This document shows, piece after piece, positions 19,097 to 28,970 of a stretch of DNA of 50,665 nt. How positions within the stretch are numbered: position 1 is the stretch's first letter; each line of letters begins with the position of its first letter. A model generated the notes under the pieces. The model saw only the letters and a program-made list of their open reading frames with translations, searched no databases and was not told where the DNA came from. Position numbers and translations under genes: made by a program. This stretch comes from Gracilaria caudata (taxonomy: Eukaryota > Rhodophyta > Florideophyceae > Gracilariales > Gracilariaceae): positions 1-50,665 of the forward strand of contig JASCIV010000087.1 of NCBI GenBank assembly GCA_030374735.1. Direction: 5' to 3'.

Positions 19097-19630
19097 TTAA
19101 TCCCCTTTCTTGTCGGATGTTTCGGGTGGAGCAAGATCCCCGATGTAGAACTCATCGATCTTCGTAAAACAGAATACGTTAGCTTCAGCGGTCAGATCTC
19201 CGCGTTCACAAAAATCATTGGCGTATCTGATCCGAGCATGTGCAAAAGTGTCACAATCTCGTTGATATCTTTGTTGAAAGCTGTAACGTACCATATCCCA
19301 AACTCGAGCTGGGTGTTGGGACCCAGAGAATCCTTTCGTGGAGTCTCGTCCCGCGTTTCGAAGCATGGCTTCACCGCCTGGATGCAGGGCAATGTAGTCT
19401 GTGAAGTCATAAACTTTGCCCTTTATAATAAGCCAAAGATCTTCCTGTGAGTTATGGCTAGCAACCTCTTGCTCGGTGAAAACCCGATCAGATCCCATGC
19501 TTGTTGTCGTTTGAGGTGCAGAAAGAACAGCAGATCCACCTTCAAGACCCCCATGTCGATACCGGCGGAAAAGGACATATGCACCAATACACAGGACAAG
19601 TCCAATCACAGCTAAGGGTAGGGTAAACAT
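19097..19630 (-). CDS. Membrane-anchored cytochrome b5-domain protein
   Basis: A 177-residue single-exon protein. Residues 3-21 form an N-terminal membrane anchor (LPLAVIGLVLCIGAYVLF), followed by a short basic stretch. The heme domain spans about 49-135, with the axial histidines in HPGG (His 83) and in SGSQHP (His 106). The C-terminal 45 residues carry extra Cys and are not part of the classic fold. Most microsomal cytochromes b5 are anchored at the C-terminus, so the N-terminal anchor is more like the MAPR or plant b5-like types, although the HPGG core is of the b5 type. Cytochrome b5 can pass the second electron to P450s including CYP51. The gene faces CYP51 tail to tail with 18 bp between stop codons, so their 3' UTRs almost certainly overlap. 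Confidence 0.88.
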   Translation of the reverse strand: MFTLPLAVIGLVLCIGAYVLFRRYRHGGLEGGSAVLSAPQTTTSMGSDRVFTEQEVASHNSQEDLWLIIKGKVYDFTDYIALHPGGEAMLRNAGRDSTKGFSGSQHPARVWDMVRYSFQQRYQRDCDTFAHARIRYANDFCERGDLTAEANVFCFTKIDEFYIGDLAPPETSDKKGD

Positions 19631-20657
19631 TGTGTCCGCGTCTTTAGTTGAGCTTGTCTTTCTCCTTATGTAGTTGAGAGAAGATAACTCCCAAACTGCG
19701 GGGAACGCTCCTTTTAGGAAAACGACGAGCTTTTGTACCCTTAAAGCAATCTGAACTTGTGTGCTGCGCAGGTTATTGTGATGATGGAAGGCCGCTTTAC
19801 ATTAAGAAAGAATGGATCATGAACAATGGTCAGGTGATTGTTGACCGCGGATAGGTCTCATCCAACAGATACCGGCGGTACCGTCGTTCCAAGGGTAGGA
19901 CGAGTCGAATAATTTCCGAGCTTTTTTGTTTGAAGGTCCTGGCAGAGGGTTTCTGCTACACGAATGAAAAGCTCGGCCACTGGCCGTACGTAAAAAGCTT
20001 GCGTCTTTGAAACCCAGTTCTGAGCCTTCTTCCGTAAGCAAAAGTACCCACGCCTCTCTGGTTCAGTAACAGCCGCGTGGATCAATCAGGGACACTCTTT
20101 TGTTTCAGATAGTGCGGTACCTCCGTTCCCAAGTGGACCATGTGTTCTTTTCCGAGGTACATCATGTTTCCTGATCATGAACCATAAATTCGCTCCGGTA
20201 GCAAGTCTGAAAGGCTTTTGAAAGCGGAAAGCTCTCGTTCTCACTATAGATGTCCTCCAAAAGCTTTTCCTTGCCCTTGTGTGAAGGTTACCGCAATGTC
20301 ATCACAAACAACTTGTCGCTCATCGGCTACTTATGTTCTCTCTCTAGTTTCAGAGTTCACAAGGTTAATTACAACGCACTTAAGAATGCCTCGGTTCATG
20401 GAAACGACCCCAAGCGTTCTCTCAAGAGGTAAGCCAGGATTCTCTCAGACCATTTTCTAAAGATTCAGGAACGACTAATCTTTGACGTGCTCGCAAGGGA
20501 GGTGGGCACAACGTTGGCATCGTTCTTCTTGCACTCTATCCAAGTTGTTTAGCGTTTTCACAACTTCTTGTTTCATTTTGTCTAGATTGAACTTCAACTG
20601 CTTTATCTATATATAAATGAATCGAACAAACGCTGTACGTTGGAAACGTCTTAAATG
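19631..20657. other. Intergenic region
   Basis: About 1 kb between the cytochrome b5 start and the glycosyltransferase stop. It should hold the b5 promoter (next to 19631) and the glycosyltransferase 3' UTR. Minus-strand open frames around 19820-20085 overlap each other in two frames and show no recognisable domain. I see no repeat or RNA gene. Confidence 0.45.
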
Positions 20658-23074
20658 TTAGCGCGTCGTTACATCTTGACTCCCAGGCTCTTGTGTTATT
20701 TTCTTTGTAGTCAAGAGCTTCGAATACTCTGTAAGAAGCACCTCTACGTATAATTTGATTGCCTTTTGGGTGAGAAAGTTCGCGGCAAAGTCGTTCGCGT
20801 TCTTGACGATAGCCTGTGCTTCGGAGTCATGTTCTCGAGCCCAATTGATCTTTTCGATAGTATCCTGAAAGAAGAAATCAGTTGGAATATAGTGGGTGAA
20901 CGGTTTAAGCAAGGGTTCCCAGAATTGTCCGCAGGGTGTCTCCTGCTTGATTATCGCTGAAGGACCGAATATCTGCTTATTAAGCCGATCAGCCCAGAAA
21001 CAATTCCCTTCAGCGTACAAAATGTATTTGTATTGATGGTGATCAGCTTCGCTGAGAATCTTCATTTGATGCATTTCACCACCCCACCGTCCACTGACCC
21101 CTACGTTGAATAAATCTGGGCTCTGTGTCGATAAGAAGTGAAGTCGACTTCTTCCAGAATCATTAGAGTGTTCGTCCGCTTCTTCTTTCGTCTTATAGAA
21201 CATACTTGGGCGGTTTCCGCCGCGAAATACGGCTTTCGGTTGTTTTTCTGCCCAGGGAGTTTTGTCAGAGGATTTGTACTTCTCCATTTTGGCATCCCAA
21301 CTCTTCAATCCACCTCGAACTGGGTCTCCCTCCCACATAGGAAAGGGTATGTTGTCCGAAAAGTTACATGAGACGATAGTGAATGCCGGGTTGCTCTCCT
21401 GATAAACAGACCCTCTGTACGTGTGCTCGGCGTTGACAGTCTGAACGCAGTCATGCACAGCGACAATAAATTCTGTATCGGGCACGTTTCCCTCCTTAGC
21501 AATATCGCTCAATAACCCCACCAACTCTTGGATACGAGTCTTATAGAAGGGTTTTGAATTCTTCGTCATCTCATACGGATCCATAAGAAAGAGTTCTGTG
21601 TACAACAGCATGGTTAGAAGACAATTGAACTAGGTCGCACGGTCTTTCAAAGAGTTTGGGACAACAGTACTTACTTTTCTCTATGAGTTGGAAAAGAATT
21701 GTCTGAATTCCCTTGTTGGATCCTGGTGGACTTAGTGAATATGTCTTCCGTCTCAAAATCTCGAAAAACGAACGTCGGTCAATACCTTCTCCAAACGGAG
21801 CAAGATATGCTTTCACAAGCTTTTCATAGTAGGAACGAACTTGGGAGTCATCTAGAATTCCAGTATCCCCAGGAACTTGTAGTTCTTCCATATTTCTATT
21901 CATGGGGTGAGGTCCAGTATATGTGCTGTTCACAGTAAACGGTTTCTGCGCTGCATCAGGGTTCTTCTTCTTTTTCCCCTTTTTCTTTTTCTTCTTCTTC
22001 TTCTTGCCTTTCGTCTCTTTCTTGTTTTCATCATTCTCCTTTGAAGACTTCTTCGAGTGTTCTATGTCCTCTTTGAATGTGGTTTTGGATCCCTTCTGGT
22101 CCTCAGATGTGCTATGTGCTGATTTCTGTGACTGCGCTCCTTCCTCAGATGGCGGTTCAGATTTGGCTTCCTTCTTCGACTTCTCCGTTCCATTAGCGCT
22201 TTGGCTGGAAGTCGGACCCAGAGATTCGGATCCTTCGGAAGCACTTTCGGATTTTGCAGCATCTGTTCCGGGGCCAGTAGATGGCCCTGATTCGTTCGTG
22301 CCCGAAGCCCCACTGCTTTTCTTCGACTTCTTCTTTTTCCTTTTCTTCTTTTTGCCTTTCTTCTTCTTCCCTTTCTTCTTCCTCTTTTTGCTGTCCCCCT
22401 TTCCCTTCTCTACTTTGACGGGGGTAGGTCGTGAGGCGGTTTCGTTCTTTCCTCCTTGCTCAGCTGGCCTCCCGAACTCTGCCGCACCGCTACCATTCTC
22501 ATGATTGTCTCCGTGTTCATCAAAGGAGCCAGTGAGTCCGATAGCCCCGGGGAGTACATTTGAGCTCCTTTTCTCCTCCACCCTTCCTTCAAGATTCTCA
22601 AATTTCTTCCCCTCGCTCGTTATAGCTCCGGGTAACTGAATTTGAACAGTTATGTTCTCTTGATTTGGAAGGTGGGGATTTGTCGGGATGGCTACACGCA
22701 TTGCTTCAGTCACTTTTTCAGGCGGTTGAGCTTTTGGTTTAGATGCTGCTACGTCCCAAAAAGTCGAAATATAAACAAGAATGAACACACTGAACAGTAT
22801 CTAGTCTCGTCATTATTTGCATGAGGCAAGATATATGTTAGTCTCTGAAGTACAAGTGCCGAAGGAGAAAAGTTGATGCACAGCAACTCACGTATCCCCA
22901 ATTCTGAATGACAAAAGCTATCGCCCTTCGAATGTACTGCTTCCAGACAGAAAGACAGGAATCTTGCAGTACGCGGGATGTTTCTCCGGTTTTCGAACCT
23001 TTATATGCCTTGTGAGATGATTTCTTCTTTTGAGATACATATCTTGAACTTCTCGATGAAGCTTTGTGACGCAT
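20658..23074 (-). CDS. GT90 (CAP10/POGLUT-like) glycosyltransferase with Lys-rich stalk
   Basis: Three exons on the minus strand (23074-22892, 22800-21675, 21595-20658) encode 748 residues. The introns are 91 and 79 nt, with GTGAGT and GTAAGT donors and CTAAC motifs; phases agree and the total is divisible by three. The product is a type II membrane protein: a basic cytosolic tail (1-50) and one membrane span (about 51-76) that is completed only across the first splice junction. The stalk contains two extreme lysine tracts, at about 191-221 and 319-339. The GT90 domain fills about 380-748, with HDCVQT, FRGGNRPS (about 560-567), SGRWGGEMHQ, YKYILYAEGNCFWADRL and the C-terminal HYIPTDFFFQD. GT90 enzymes transfer xylose or glucose to proteins or glycans in the secretory pathway. 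The acceptor here is unknown. The first intron's acceptor (ACTAG) is weaker than the others. Confidence 0.85.
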
Positions 23075-23145
23075 CCTCAAGAAAAAAAAAAACAGACGAA
23101 AGGAGTGGAACCAACTGATGTTTCAAGAAAGTGACGGACCTTCAA

Positions 23146-23562
23146 ATGACGGTGCTAGAAAATATGATGTTTGCAGCACTTCGGACACTATGCGTAGGAA
23201 TTCTTGATGAGAATATCGCAAACAGATATGTTGCGGTTCTTGTCGTTCTTACACATACAACTCCCAAGAAAACAGAAGCATATTCGGAACTGGTGGATGA
23301 AGCGTTTCTCTTAATTCGAAGACACTTAGAATGTCAATTAAATTCTAACCGAACGTGTATATATATAGTCCGCCGAGATCCTTCTCGCAATTATCCATTT
23401 CCACTTTTAGTCTTCACGGCGTACGACAGAGCCCTAGCTAGAAAAAGGAAGGACGCCCAACAGCGTATCGTGGCTTCGAAGAAGTACACGATGACGTTAA
23501 AGAGAAGCAGCTGCTGCTGCCCCCACGACTGCTCCAAATTCGGAGATTTTGAACTGCGGTAG
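23146..23562 (+). CDS. Hypothetical protein, divergent from the GT90 gene
   Basis: A 138-residue open frame from an ATG at 23146 to a TAG, starting only 71 bp from the GT90 start codon on the opposite strand. The first 50 residues are hydrophobic and varied (MMFAALRTLCVGILDENIAN), the middle is mixed, and the end has a CCCPHDC cluster. It does not look like low-complexity noise, but I recognise no domain. Another ATG at 23118 opens a different, short frame. It could be an exon of a larger gene extending right. Confidence 0.28.
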   Translation: MTVLENMMFAALRTLCVGILDENIANRYVAVLVVLTHTTPKKTEAYSELVDEAFLLIRRHLECQLNSNRTCIYIVRRDPSRNYPFPLLVFTAYDRALARKRKDAQQRIVASKKYTMTLKRSSCCCPHDCSKFGDFELR

Positions 23563-25212
23563 AATCGTCGCTTCGGTACGACGGTGCAGCCTTCAAAGCA
23601 GCTTACTTCAAGATGATCATCATACTAAAGGAACGAGAATAAGGGTTAGGGAATGATCATCATGATGCAGATTACTCTAGCAAGTTCTCAAATGGCCATG
23701 TACAATAGAGTGACCCGCGTAACTCAAAAAGAAGAGCCATGCATGTTTAAGAGAGGATGCAGTGCATCATCGTTGATCATGCTGGCAAGAACTTTCTGAG
23801 ACTTTGGCGCTTCGCAAAGGATGTGCGTTGCACAATCTGCGTGAGGCAAATGCGTGTAACAAGCGACAGCGACCGTCTTGTGCAAAGATGGGCAACAACA
23901 TTGGCACCTCTGGCAAGTTTACACATATCATGTCAGTGGTATACAGCCGACGAGCAGGAGACGTTATAGCAATATCAGCTCTTCGCATGGTAGCTGTGAT
24001 AGCGATGGATGCCGAAACTCTCGTCATACAAAGCGGAGAGGATCACTTAACATGCAGGTGCAAGAACAAATTACGAGGAGAAGACCCGGGAAAGGTGGTT
24101 TTGATCAAGCTGTGAATGATCGTAGTGGCAGTCACTCTTATCCTAAATGGCCATGCCAATCTCATCTGCCGCAAATCAGAGAGTTATAGAAGCAGTTTAT
24201 GATAGAGAACATTCGTTAAAACTGAGATGCTTACGATCTCAAACCGAAATGGAGGCTCAACCTTCTTGCCAGGTCACAGGCATATTCGCATCACCAGCTC
24301 AGCTAGACTGCGCTCCCAAACATCATTGAACGTCGAAAACGCCGCCAATTGCTTCTTTCCAAGGTTACCTTCCTTCTTTTCACCATCCAAAACACGCTAC
24401 GCTTTGCTCTGTTCCCCGAGGAGACGCTTTCAGTGCAGGAGAGGAATCAGAACCCGTTCGAACTTCGAAAGCAGGAAGGGCTGTCAACTAGTGGATAACG
24501 ACTACCTCTGTCCACGTGCATATGTACAAATCTCTGGTCCGCATATACATCTACCTCTGCACAAAGCGCCGGGGCTTTCGGCGATTGCGAGAGATGTTCG
24601 AAATTGGAACCAAATGGGCAAAAAGAAGAAAGCAAAACATAGACGAGTACTTAAGACAAGACGTTCATTCGAGTTGACAAGAATATGAGTGTTGCGGCAT
24701 GATAATGTTAGAGACTGGCTGCTGTTATAAACTTAAAAAGTGGCGTAAACTGCTTTCTAGATGTTTTTCGAATATGTTTGATACGATACGTCTTCCCGAA
24801 GAGCTTGATGTCGTCGTTCACGAGAGACCCCAAACCTTTGAAGCGGAAGACGACTAATGTGTTTCGATTTGTCGTCATCGCTGCTGATATGAGAGATTTT
24901 CTATCGGACACGGTCAGAATATGTACACAACATTAATCCAAGTGTTCCTTAGTGCAGTTTCGTGTGCTGAGAGTGATGCATAAGTGGTAAGTATGCCTTA
25001 ACCAATAGATACTTGTATGAGTGGAGCCTTGTGTGGTTGAACAAGTATCTACATTGCAATGAGAACGCAAAATTAACTGACACTCGACGCTTTTCCACAA
25101 ACTTGCAGAATAGAAAGCTACGGCTGCTGACTTGCACGATTCCTGTGAGCCTCAAACCAACTAGATTCCTTTCAGTCAGTCCACATATGTAAACGAATTT
25201 GGTTTGAGGACG
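23563..25212. other. Gene-poor region
   Basis: About 1.65 kb with several overlapping short open frames in different phases (23757-24690) and none that shows a domain or clear codon bias. A Lys-rich frame ends at 24688 and a minus-strand frame covers 24708-24911; neither is convincing. A multi-exon gene is possible but I could not chain exons. The last 100 bp should contain the promoter of the armadillo-repeat gene. Confidence 0.4.
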
Positions 25213-27021
25213 ATGGCAACACAAGATACATCCCCCAAAACACTAAAGGATTTCGACGAAGTGGCCAAAGTAAAAAGCGACAAAGGAGCTCTAGGTGCAC
25301 CGAAGAATGGAAAACATGATTTGAACGAACTTGAAGAAAAGAAGAAACGCTTAGTGAAGGAAGCCAAGAAGACGGTGGCTGAACTTTTGGATGCAATCGA
25401 AAAAGACAAGGCAGCAACACCTGGTGATCATGGATACGCTTTTTCTCAGAACCCTCTAAAGGTCTTCTCATCCGCAGACGTGGTTACGGTTGACAAGTTT
25501 GTAGCATCTGGGGGAATTCGTTCAATATCGATGGCAATGAAGAAGTACTCGACGTCTAGTGCTGTCGTGAGCGCCGCTAGTAGGACTTTGGTCACGCTAA
25601 TGTTCTATGATCCTCTCATTACAGAAAGTGCTTTAAAAGCAGGATTCGTTGAAAGCTTAATTGCTGCCCTATTCGCCCAGACCGATGCTGGAAGTGAAGA
25701 CGCTAAAGTTTCCTTATTCAAGGCATTGCGTGGCTTCACCCAAGACGAAGAACGGAGGAAGGACATATACGAAGAAAAAGGGCTGGAAGCAATTATTGCT
25801 ATCATGAACAAAAGCACAGATAACCCCAGGATCCTTTCTCACGCTGCACTGCTTCTCTCCAACCTGGCGTTTGGCAACTCACAAATCAAAAATGCAACCG
25901 GAGCAATGGGCGGCATTTCTGCAATCTGCAAAGGGATGCTCATACACTTAAATCACCAGGGGATGCAGGCTCGTGGTTCGCTTGCTCTTCGCAACTTGTC
26001 TTACAATTCGGAGCTAAATCACAAAATTGCAGGGGAGAACGGGGCCGCAGAAGCATTAATCAAAACGATTGAGAAGTACCCTAACGACCGCGAAGTTGTT
26101 CACCAATCTTGCGTTGCTTTGGTGAACTTGTCAAGCACGAACGAAGAAAACAGAAAGAGAATCACAAAAGCCAACGCTGCCCCGTTTCTGATCAAAATGA
26201 TGGGAATGCATCCCGAGTCCATGACTGTGAATGACGATTGCGTTTCAATCATTCGAAATATCTCTGTTGGAAACAAAGAGGGCCAGTATGAAGTCGGTAA
26301 GTGTGGCGGAGTAGCCGCAGTATGTCAAGTAATGAGAAAGTTCGAGAAAAGGGGTCAGCTTGCAGGAAAAGCATGTGCCGCGCTTCGATATCTCTCTTTC
26401 CTCGCGGAGAACCGAGATCGAGTCTGCTTAGAAGGGGGAATAGAAGCGGTTGTAAGCATTCTCAAATCCCATATGGCTGACCCGAAAATAGTAGAGCATG
26501 CCCTGCTGGCCATTGGAAACGCTACTTTTCAACATGAAGAGAGCAAGACCAAAATCGGGCGATGCGGTGGAATAGTCGAAATCATCAGAGTCCTTGAACA
26601 ATACCGTTTAAATGCTGGGATTCAAGAGCACGGGTGCAGAGTTCTTCGGAACTTAGCTGATAATTGCGAGTTCAACTGTGCTCTGGAAGCAGAAAATGGA
26701 GCCATTTACGCAGGAGCCTTGTCTTTGATGGGTTTCCCCGAAAACTGTTCCGTACAGGAGCAAGCATGTGCGATGCTGCTGAATATTGCATTCAATTCCG
26801 CCAACTTAGAAAAAGTCGCACAGGGAGATGTGGCCCGGCTTGCTGAGAAGGCCTTAGCGATGCACGCGAAACACCGAGGTGTCCAGTTGCAAGCTGGAAG
26901 CCTTTTGGATCGCCTGGAAGAGTATGAGGAAGGAAAATTCGGATCTGATTCTAGACGTGTGTCAGAGCATAACCCAGGTCGTTCCGGCTTTCTTGGGAGA
27001 CTTCGTAGCAGACACAAGTAA
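25213..27021 (+). CDS. Armadillo-repeat protein
   Basis: A 602-residue single-exon protein. The first 80 residues are charged and helical (Lys/Glu-rich), after which about eleven armadillo repeats run to about residue 570, with typical units such as ALLLSNLAFGNSQIKNAT, GSLALRNLSYNSELNHKIA, CVALVNLSSTNEENRKRI and ACAALRYLSFLAENRDRV. The tail is short and basic. Armadillo arrays bind extended peptides or helices of partner proteins, in roles from nuclear import to signalling. No extra domain such as U-box, IBB or kinase is present, so I cannot name a subfamily. The ATG at 25213 is preferred over a TTG three codons earlier. Confidence 0.85.
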   Translation: MATQDTSPKTLKDFDEVAKVKSDKGALGAPKNGKHDLNELEEKKKRLVKEAKKTVAELLDAIEKDKAATPGDHGYAFSQNPLKVFSSADVVTVDKFVASGGIRSISMAMKKYSTSSAVVSAASRTLVTLMFYDPLITESALKAGFVESLIAALFAQTDAGSEDAKVSLFKALRGFTQDEERRKDIYEEKGLEAIIAIMNKSTDNPRILSHAALLLSNLAFGNSQIKNATGAMGGISAICKGMLIHLNHQGMQARGSLALRNLSYNSELNHKIAGENGAAEALIKTIEKYPNDREVVHQSCVALVNLSSTNEENRKRITKANAAPFLIKMMGMHPESMTVNDDCVSIIRNISVGNKEGQYEVGKCGGVAAVCQVMRKFEKRGQLAGKACAALRYLSFLAENRDRVCLEGGIEAVVSILKSHMADPKIVEHALLAIGNATFQHEESKTKIGRCGGIVEIIRVLEQYRLNAGIQEHGCRVLRNLADNCEFNCALEAENGAIYAGALSLMGFPENCSVQEQACAMLLNIAFNSANLEKVAQGDVARLAEKALAMHAKHRGVQLQAGSLLDRLEEYEEGKFGSDSRRVSEHNPGRSGFLGRLRSRHK

Positions 27022-27459
27022 CTTGCTCTGACAGAGAAACTGCATCATGTGGAAAGCCACTGCATAGAGTGTTCTTCTCTGCTTTGTTGTAAACTCATTG
27101 CGATTGTTGTGAAGTTGAAAGGCCACCTGGTACAAGGGCAAGCATCATGCTGGTGGATTTTCGATGCAACCAGATGCTTTTCACATAGAAGCGTCATGTG
27201 TAGGCGAATCTGTATCAAAGATTTCTTGAAATTTTAAACTTCTGCTAATCACGCCTTTAAAAATTCAAATGCCATGAGCGGATGTGGGTCGTTGCTCCAA
27301 TACCGCCGCCAAAGTTCTTCCGAACGTCCAGAGGCATAGCATTTCCAGTTGCTCGCGCTTACTCCCATCTATACGAAAGATTGCAACAGCCTTGCTTTCG
27401 GCTGTTGACCTTTTCTCCAGTACTCAGTTCTTGCTTTCTATCGCGAAACTCATAAACTC
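27022..27459. other. Intergenic region
   Basis: About 440 bp between two plus-strand genes, containing the 3' UTR of the armadillo-repeat gene and the promoter of the coiled-coil gene. An AT-rich stretch with TTTAAA occurs near 27231-27265. Nothing else was seen. Confidence 0.5.
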
Positions 27460-28959
27460 ATGGCCCCCAAGCAGATTTATCAAGACGAAAAGGCTCTTGA
27501 CAAACTACTCGACAACTTGCTCCAAAGTGGCCAGGATGATAACAGCGGTGTGTCTGCAGCTTCAAGCTCTCATTCTGAGAACCACTTGTCCGAGTCGAAT
27601 ATGAGAGACAAACTAGTCGCGGCCAGTGCACTTCTTCAAGAGAACAGAATTTGCTCAGGACTGCCAAGTCTCAAGGATGATGACAGCAATATCGACGAGG
27701 TTCTTTCGCATGCCTTGACAGCAATCATCCACCTATGCAAATGTTGCAAAGCTAACGCCAATTTACGGAACGAAGCGGAGCGCTCGGTTCATGTTGCGAA
27801 TGAGGAGCTCCTCAGGATGAAAAGATTGAACGAAATGAAGAAGGAAAAAATCTCTCGGTTAGATACAAAAATTGCGATGATGAAGAAACAAATGTCTGAC
27901 GCTGAAAAAGAGAAGAAGCGCGTTGTCTCTGGCTTAACGACGGAATGTTCTGATCTCAAAACCAAGTGTGCAAGGTCAGCATATCGTGTTAATCATTTGT
28001 CTTTGGAGCTTAAGAAGCGCGAACGGGAGTACAGTCTGCTACAACAAAAAGTTCAAGCTCTAATGACCAATACCAAGCGATTGAGTATTGAGCCACAAAT
28101 TGTTGCCATTGTGGCCAATAATTCCATGAGACCCCCAATCGTAAGCCGCGAAAAGTCTCTTGAAAGGGAAGAAGGAGAATATCAAGATTTAGTTGCAGTG
28201 TCGGAGGACCAATGTACGAATGAAGTAATTGTTGAAAACAGGGCTCTTCGAGATCTACTTCGTGCAGTGCAAGAAGAACTTGATGACCTGCTCATCTCTA
28301 ACCCAAGTTTCTTGAAGGACTCAAAAACGCCTGGAAAGACGTCGCTGAAGAATCGAAGCTCCATGAATGCCGAGAAAGCAGTCGGAGTCAAACTAGACGG
28401 ATACAGGTCTGGTGAAGTATCTCCCGAAGTACATGAAAGTCCTGAAAACGTAAAGGAAGGCGCAGCAGTTGACGAAACATTGAAATCGTCGCTGCAAACA
28501 TGGAGACGAAGCTCAGCAGAGCTAAATAAGGAGGAAGACAGACTTGCGCAACGACCGAGTGACGACATGGCGAGAGACGAAGGAACTGAGCACGATCGTG
28601 GTGGGGAACCGAACACGCCAAGTGAGCTCAAACGCAATCCAGCGTTGAAGCCGAATGAAGCTGATCATCAAAGCGAAAGTGAGGTAGACGAAGCAAATCA
28701 GGCACCATGTGAAGAGGAAGCATCAAAGAGTCCGGCGAGCACGGCAGATGCGGAACTGGGCACTCCAGTCACCGGTAGTCCTGAACGAAATGGGACAATT
28801 CTTAACAATTTGACTGCAGCGCTTAGTGCGGAACAAATGAATCTACCGTTTGAAATGATTCGCGACAACCTCGAGCGCAGTCTTGACCAAAAGTTTGAGC
28901 TCTTGCGCCTAGTCGTTCAGCAAATCAACAACAAGAGTTTGAATGAGGTCAACGCTTGA
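27460..28959 (+). CDS. ADIP/SSX2IP-type coiled-coil protein
   Basis: A 499-residue protein. Residues 60-100 are helical (DEVLSHALTAIIHLCKCCKAN), and residues 104-207 form a long coiled coil ending in the pattern SLELKKREREYSLLQQKVQALM. That pattern is reminiscent of the afadin- and alpha-actinin-binding (ADIP/SSX2IP/Msd1) family, whose members work at centrosomes, cell junctions or microtubule-organising sites. The second half is acidic and disordered, with a short helical C-terminus. The family call rests on one region and is moderate; another coiled-coil protein is possible. The stop codon lies only 11 bp from the stop of the convergent methyltransferase gene. Confidence 0.6.
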   Translation: MAPKQIYQDEKALDKLLDNLLQSGQDDNSGVSAASSSHSENHLSESNMRDKLVAASALLQENRICSGLPSLKDDDSNIDEVLSHALTAIIHLCKCCKANANLRNEAERSVHVANEELLRMKRLNEMKKEKISRLDTKIAMMKKQMSDAEKEKKRVVSGLTTECSDLKTKCARSAYRVNHLSLELKKREREYSLLQQKVQALMTNTKRLSIEPQIVAIVANNSMRPPIVSREKSLEREEGEYQDLVAVSEDQCTNEVIVENRALRDLLRAVQEELDDLLISNPSFLKDSKTPGKTSLKNRSSMNAEKAVGVKLDGYRSGEVSPEVHESPENVKEGAAVDETLKSSLQTWRRSSAELNKEEDRLAQRPSDDMARDEGTEHDRGGEPNTPSELKRNPALKPNEADHQSESEVDEANQAPCEEEASKSPASTADAELGTPVTGSPERNGTILNNLTAALSAEQMNLPFEMIRDNLERSLDQKFELLRLVVQQINNKSLNEVNA

Positions 28960-28970
28960 GTTCAAGCTGT

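Noticed and set aside
21923..22504. 193-codon Phe/Ser-rich frame on the plus strand
   Set aside because: It is the complement of the lysine-rich stalk of the GT90 gene; poly-Lys codons read as poly-Phe on the other strand.
23640..23655. Telomere-like AGGGTTAGGG
   Set aside because: A single short occurrence with no array; not a telomeric or interstitial telomere repeat.
28182..28637. 151-codon Ser-rich frame antisense to the ADIP-type gene
   Set aside because: Shadow of the acidic, low-complexity half of the coiled-coil protein.
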